Source: Cranoglanis bouderius (taxonomy: Eukaryota; Chordata; Actinopteri; Siluriformes; Cranoglanididae). Taken from it: DNA of 64,000 bases. The stretch covers positions 32,679,399 through 32,743,398 of the forward strand of contig CM042535.1 of assembly GCA_023630585.1 (NCBI GenBank), in the 5' to 3' direction. Shown one piece after another: positions 59,209 to 64,000 of the stretch (within the stretch, counting starts at the first letter, position 1; every line of letters begins with the position of its first letter). The notes beneath the pieces were generated by a model that worked only from the letters and a program-made list of their open reading frames with translations, was not told the DNA's origin and searched no databases. The translations under genes and the position numbers were made by a program.

Positions 59209-60671
59209 ACTGTCATGGATATCAAACAATTGCAAACACAGGTTTATCAAAAAAAACTTTGTTAATTATAGGTGTGCAACAATTATTGGCACCCCATGAA
59301 TTCGTATGAGAAAAATATATTTCAAATATATTCCCATTTATTTTTTATTTGTAAATTTTTTTTTGTACACCTGGGTGGAACAGGAGATTGTTCACCATGA
59401 CTTAACACATACCTCAACCATGAGGTAACACATAGGCCACATTCCCACAGTCATTTATCACACAATGGGTAAGACCAAGGAATATAGCTGTGAAGTGTGG
59501 CAAAAGGTTGTTGCGCTTCACAAAATGGGAAGTGGCTATAAGAAAATAGCACAAGCATTGAAAATGCCCATTTCCACCATCAGGGCAATAATTAAGAAGC
59601 TCTAGTCAACAGTAAATGTTATGAATCAACCTGGAATTGGACATGTGCCTATATTGTCTCAACGCACTGTGAAGAGGGTGGTTCGAGTGGCCAAAAAAAT
59701 CTCCAACGATCACAGCTGGAGAATGGCAGAAGTTACTTGCATTTTGGGGTCAGAAAGTTTCCAAAACTACAATCCAAAGTCACCTACATCAGCACAAGTT
59801 GTTGGAAGGGTTTCAAGACAAACGCCTCTACTCAACCAAAAACAAACTCAAACTTCTTCAGTTTGCCAGACACTACTGGAACTTCAAATGGGATCAGGTT
59901 CTATGGTCAGATGAAACCAAAATAGAGCTTTTTGGAAATAAACACCAGAGGTGGTTTTGGTGCACAAAGAGATGTAGCCATATGGAAAAGTACCTCATGC
60001 CCATGGTTAAATATGGTGGTGACTCTTTAATGTTTTGGGGCCGTTTTTCTGCCAGAGGACCTGGACATTTTGTTAGGATACATGGCATCATGGACTCTAT
60101 CAAATATCAACAAATTTTAAATGAAAACTTGACTGCCTCTGCCAGAAAGCTTAAAATGGGCCATGGTTGGATCTTCCAGCAGGACAATGATCCAAAACAT
60201 ACATCAAAGTCAACACAAAAATTTACTGTGGTTTACTGACCACAAAATCAAGGTCCTGCCATGGCCATCCCAGTCCCCTGACTTGAAACCCATAGAAAAC
60301 CTGTGGGGTGAACTGAAGAGGAGAGTCCACCAGCGTGGACCTCAGAATTTGAAGGATCTGGAGATTCTGTATGGAGGAATGGGCTTAGATCCCTTGCCAT
60401 GTATTCTCAGGCATTATAGGAGAAGACCCAGAGCTGTTATATTGGTAAGGGACGTAGCACAAAGTATTGACTAGAAGGGTGCCAATAATTGTTGCACACC
60501 AATTTTTTTGATAAATCTGTGTTTTGTTTGCAATTCTTTGATATCCATGAGAGCAGAGTATTTTTGTGAATTTTTTTAGCAAAAGATCAAAAGGTTAAAC
60601 AATAAAGATAATTTTTCACAGCCTTCTTTGCTCATATTTACCAAGCGTGCCAATATTAGTGGAGGGCACTG
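59082..60671 (+). mobile_element. Full-length Tc1-like element, family e (1590 bp)
   Basis: CAGTGCCCTCCACTAATATT at the left is inverted as AATATTAGTGGAGGGCACTG at the right, flanked by TA (59080-59081 and 60672-60673). The inverted similarity continues about 70 bp inward, broken on the left by a poly-A run (59177-59204). It contains a transposase gene with few lesions. Confidence 0.95.
59465..60474 (+). pseudogene. Tc1 family e transposase, few lesions
   Basis: ATG at 59465 gives MGKTKEYSCEVWQKVVALHK and HTH text KKIAQALKMPISTIRAIIKKL, then TAG after 46 residues. The same frame continues (NQPGIGHVPILSQRTVKRVV, KISNDHSWRMAEVT). Then come frameshifts near 59760-59800 into KLLQFARHYWNFKWDQVLWSD-type text (first Asp), GGDSLMFWGRFSARGPGHF and [15 protein letters not shown] (second Asp, about 60175-60205), and another shift near 60235 to SPDLKPIENLWGELKRRVHQ (catalytic Glu). 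The catalytic triad residues all survive. Confidence 0.9.
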
Positions 60672-60673
60672 TA

Positions 60674-61892
60674 TATAACTGGTTGCAGTGTTACTTGTCT
60701 AACAATAGTGCAGCTAACCTGCTTACTGCATAAAAACACAGAGACAACAACATTCTCTTAGCGGTGACATTTATGTGCACCTTTTCTTTTGGGGCTGCCA
60801 CAGCCATGCAGTTATGTGAATGATGGAGGGAAAGCATTTTAAGATACCAAATGATAGTGATGGGAGAAAAATATAGTTTGAGAAGTCATTTGGACAAATG
60901 TTTACTCTCCTGTGTTATACATTCTCATAAAGATATGTGAAGGTCAGTGTTTCTCTTTCTAATGAAGATTCCCCACGCCAAGGGAATTAGAAATATGGGA
61001 AACGTTGGACGCAAAAGGGCAAATCGTTAATCTATTCTAACAGGGAAGGGAAGTGATTTTGAACATGGCCACAGGGTTGGAGATAACTGTATCTTCTTGA
61101 ATGTGCTAGGTCTCTTCCTGCTAGGTACTGAAATGTTCTGTTTGTATTCAGTAATGTTGTTTTCCAAGTAAAATTACACTGAGCAGAAATGACTTCCTAC
61201 AAATTATCCTTTAAGTCACAAGAGAAATCACAATTTTTGCATTAATTAATAAGAAAGCTTGATGAGTACATGAGATTCAGGTCTTCATTTTGAATACCTT
61301 CATTTATCTGGTTCTTTCAATCATGCATAAATTTCAGACATATTTTGCAAATATTTTCATAATTTTCACAGTAGTGCAGTGAAGCCTGAAGTCACACTAA
61401 GTAAAAAATTGATGCCTGTCAGCTGTGGTAATGACTGGTGAAATATTCTCTAAAATAGTTTTTCTCCTCCATGTGTAATTTTGTGGAATCATACTGCCAA
61501 GGTAAAGTGAGCATATGCTTGTATTCAATCTACTTTCTTTTTTTCTTTATGACCATATTTATTACTAAGGTTTCAGACTGTGACTGTAACCCACATTAGC
61601 AAATATAATGAAAAACAAATATATAAGAGGCTACACAGGAATAAAAACAATTAACATTAGAATTAACCAATTTACCAGTCGATAAATGTGAAATCTGGTG
61701 TTTTAGATCTATCCATAACTTCTATGTGATTTGTCGGACAGGAACCTGGCTTAGAGCAAATGTGTGTATTTGGACTTGAAGAAATTGGGAGATGTGTTGC
61801 TGCAAATATCCTAGGTATTGATCAGAATTCAGAATTTAAAACTCTTGTTCTTTATGATGCAGGTGTTTTAGGTACAGGAAAATCATTTTATA
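60674..61892. other. No gene recognised
   Basis: AT-rich, unique-looking. No terminal repeats or coding pattern. Confidence 0.5.
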
Positions 61893-62065
61893 TACAGCTG
61901 CAATCGAAATTATTCAACTGTAACGTCTGAACGTATCAAACTGATTTCTGAATCAGCCTGGACTTAGCAAAGAAGTTTCTCTGTTTCCTTGAGCTGTGAA
62001 TCCTTATCAGTAACCCCTGACCAGATGCCATCAGAATGCTACAGGGGACACGACCCCCCTCTTCA

Positions 62066-62117
<52 letters not shown>
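62066..62117. repeat. (CA)n microsatellite in long-LTR-like copy 5
   Basis: About 52 bp of CA repeat followed by GCGCACACACAG-type variants. It occupies the same place as the CA/GT tracts of the other copies. Confidence 0.95.
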
Positions 62118-62119
<2 letters not shown>

Positions 62120-62531
62120 CGCACACACAGGCGCACACACACAAAGCTTACCTACACGCGCACATGCGTGCACACACACATGCACACACACATGCACACA
62201 CACAATGGAAGAATCTCTTTTGAATGTAACATGTAATTATATGTAATTATTCGATGTCCAAATAGTGCGATGTTTTCTTGTTTGCATATATTGTGTGTTT
62301 ATGTAACATAACTATAATGATTTTAGATAGCTTAACTTAGGATATTATTTTAAATGTCTGTAACCATGTTTTACCTGTAATATTCTTTATAAGTCCATCG
62401 AATTTGGTATGTAGTTAATCGTCTCGAGATACCCTGATCGATTATGCATATCACATTACAGTGGGATACATTATTTCATGCTTTTCCTTAATTTCATATG
62501 CAATACAGTTTAAACCGGCTCCTCCCAGGAC

Positions 62532-62642
62532 ATGCAAATTCAGGTCTGAGACCAGACAAAGAGAGTTCATCCCGCCAACAAATCCAACTTCCTGATTGGC
62601 CAATAGCCCAAAGAGGCGTGTGTGTTGGTGTTGTCTTTAAAA
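62532..62642 (+). promoter_or_regulatory. Promoter-like cluster in long-LTR-like copy 5
   Basis: ATGCAAAT octamer (62532-62539), overlapping inverted CCAAT boxes ATTGGCCAAT (62595-62604) and a TTTAAAA TATA-like box (62636-62642) occur in this order. Copy 2 has the same octamer and TTTAAAA core at 24142 and about 24243, and the same CCAAT pair. Activity is inferred only. Confidence 0.5.
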
Positions 62643-62920
62643 CAACACCACACTTCTTCAACCTTCCACTTTTACTTCTACAACTTTTAAGTTAGACCCT
62701 CTTCAGGTTTCCCTCCCCCGGGGCCACGTGCCCTGGGGAGAGGGAATCTCTCTCTCTCTCTCTCGGACAAAGGATGCAACCGCCTCACGGCCCACGCCTT
62801 TTCAAACAACGAACCAGCGAACTCCTACTGGACTGCGCGAACTTTCAAACTGATAACACCCAAGCCATGCAAGTATAGTTAATGGATCTATATCTGCGTT
62901 AAGATTGTACCCCTGTTTAC

Positions 62921-63078
62921 AGGAGATTTAAGTTCGTTGCTGGTTTTGAAAAAGGCTAATTAATTGTTGTTTTTGTCTGCTACCCTTTTTATTTCATTCA
63001 GGAGATTTAAGTTCGTTGCTGGTTTTGAAAAAGGCTAATTAATTGTTGTTTTTGTCTGCTACCCTTTTTATTTCATTA
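62921..63078 (+). repeat. 79-bp tandem duplication in long-LTR-like copy 5
   Basis: aggagatttaagttcgttgc starts at 62921 and again at 63000, with the following text repeated almost identically. Copies 2 and 3 have the unit once. Confidence 0.9.
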
Positions 63079-64000
63079 CTTTCTCTCTAATTTCTCTCTC
63101 TTCTTGTATATAGATGTACATATGTATTGTTTGCTTAGAGTTAGTCGTGTGTATCCATAGTTACACCTAGTTATTAAAATCTATTATCACCACGCTTGAT
63201 TGCCTCTGTTTTGGTCACGTGATGAGTCACTTCTACACTGCAAAGACCTCGCTACCCACTTTGAAACTGAGATTCCTTCGTGGCCAGAAGGATAAACTCC
63301 CTCTTTAGAGTTCATAATTCTAAACTAGACTACAGCTAATCCTAAAAGCTGATCTAGACCACATACATAGTCATAATTAATTATAATCCGTTGTAATTGA
63401 TTATCTATATGTATATGTGCACATACATGAATTCCCTTTCATGGCTGATGTATATTTATAACTAGTCACAACACGCGTTGATTAGATATATAGATATATT
63501 TCACGCCATTCGAGCTAATTCCTTACATAAATTGGAGAATACATTTAAACATGTTAAACGTCTTTTAATTCGTTACATGAATTGTAACTGGTGGAGAATA
63601 TTTTTAAACGTTGCAGATTGATCCGATTTACTACTTATTCTGGTAGATAATGTGGGCACGCTTTAAAACTCCTTAAAGTCTCCTTTAAAAAGGTGCTTTG
63701 AATCCAAGCGTGCGCTTCTGTTTCATTTCATTCATTTCATGTTTAAAGCTGATTCATTACATTATTCTGGTGAACGCGAGCAATGAATGAGTCATTACAC
63801 AACCCCCATTGCAAATCAGGTTTATTGTCAAAATGTACAGACTTTCAGCTGTTTGCAATGAACAAATCAAACAAAAGCAATTGAAATAGTTTACTACAAT
63901 GAATGCTTCAAGTGGTTTCCCCAAATTCCAGTTTCAAAATTATTCAAACTCCTGAATAGAATCCCTCACAACAGCACAAATATGTGAAACAGGTGTTGTC

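Larger units (their letters stand above)
61919..63799 (+). mobile_element. Long-LTR-like repeat, copy 5 (1881 bp, TSD CAAC)
   Basis: Starts TGTAACGTCTGAACG and ends GAGTCATTACA. A perfect 4-bp CAAC flanks it (61915-61918 and 63800-63803), and the joined flanks restore the Tc1 end. It carries (CA)n at 62066-62117, promoter-like motifs at 62532-62642, ATTAAA at 63173-63178 and a 79-bp tandem duplication. No gag/pol coding. Confidence 0.85.
61895..64000 (+). mobile_element. Tc1-like family c, split by long-LTR-like copy 5, cut by window end
   Basis: The tip CAGCTGCAATCGAAATTATT follows TA at 61893-61894. After the insertion (63799) it resumes with caacccccattgcaaatcag and continues to the window end with the text seen near 22900-23050 and 9170-9290. 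No transposase is reached within the window. Confidence 0.85.

Overview
The window looks like a stretch of teleost fish nuclear DNA dominated by transposons. The evidence is dense Tc1-like elements, chromodomain Gypsy (sushi-type) and DIRS retrotransposons, an L2/CR1-type LINE, a tRNA-derived SINE, and CA/TA microsatellites throughout. An otophysan, perhaps a catfish, is plausible, but that is a guess. I see no bacterial operon, CRISPR array, intact rRNA or intact tRNA gene. The only candidate for host protein-coding sequence is two exons on the minus strand near 54.7-55.9 kb. They resemble the SAMD3-like uncharacterised proteins common in fish and have good splice sites.

Layout, 0-16 kb: a Tc1 relic (1-1080); a plus-strand Gypsy fragment (1921-4767) with a 5' LTR, a gag piece and a long open frame that joins a METAP1-type zinc finger to expanded coding repeats; a Tc1 relic (4768-5905); a long-LTR-like repeat (6062-7708); a mosaic Tc1 (8481-9291); and a complete minus-strand Gypsy/chromovirus (9455-14767) with two 531-bp LTRs and a GTACC target duplication.

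16-38 kb: a local direct duplication (15812 onward and 17401 onward), several solo LTRs with perfect 5-bp target duplications (16100, 19329, 27120, 37370), and at least six Tc1-like relics, some split by later insertions. Between about 30.1 and 32.9 kb I see nothing recognisable.

38-48 kb: a fold-back element with a TA-repeat core, then a nested structure. A Tc1 element (39761-47310) is split by a DIRS retrotransposon (about 40426-46303), which is split by a LINE, which is split by a truncated copy of the long-LTR-like repeat.

48-64 kb: an L2/CR1-type LINE (48743-53765, minus) with an SGNH-hydrolase ORF1; the SAMD3-like exons next to a tandem repeat; a fold-back MITE; a full-length Tc1 (59082-60671); and a 1.88-kb long-LTR-like copy (61919-63799) with a 4-bp CAAC duplication, inserted near the tip of another Tc1.

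Most promising observations: (1) the Gypsy gag/METAP zinc-finger/minisatellite open frame; (2) a self-priming arrangement in two Gypsy elements, where the LTR segment at the predicted RNA 5' end is complementary to the primer-binding site; (3) a 1.7-1.9-kb LTR-like family with 4-bp target duplications, a promoter-like core and a resident microsatellite; (4) the multi-level nested insertions. All calls are by eye from sequence and translations; no alignment or database search was run.
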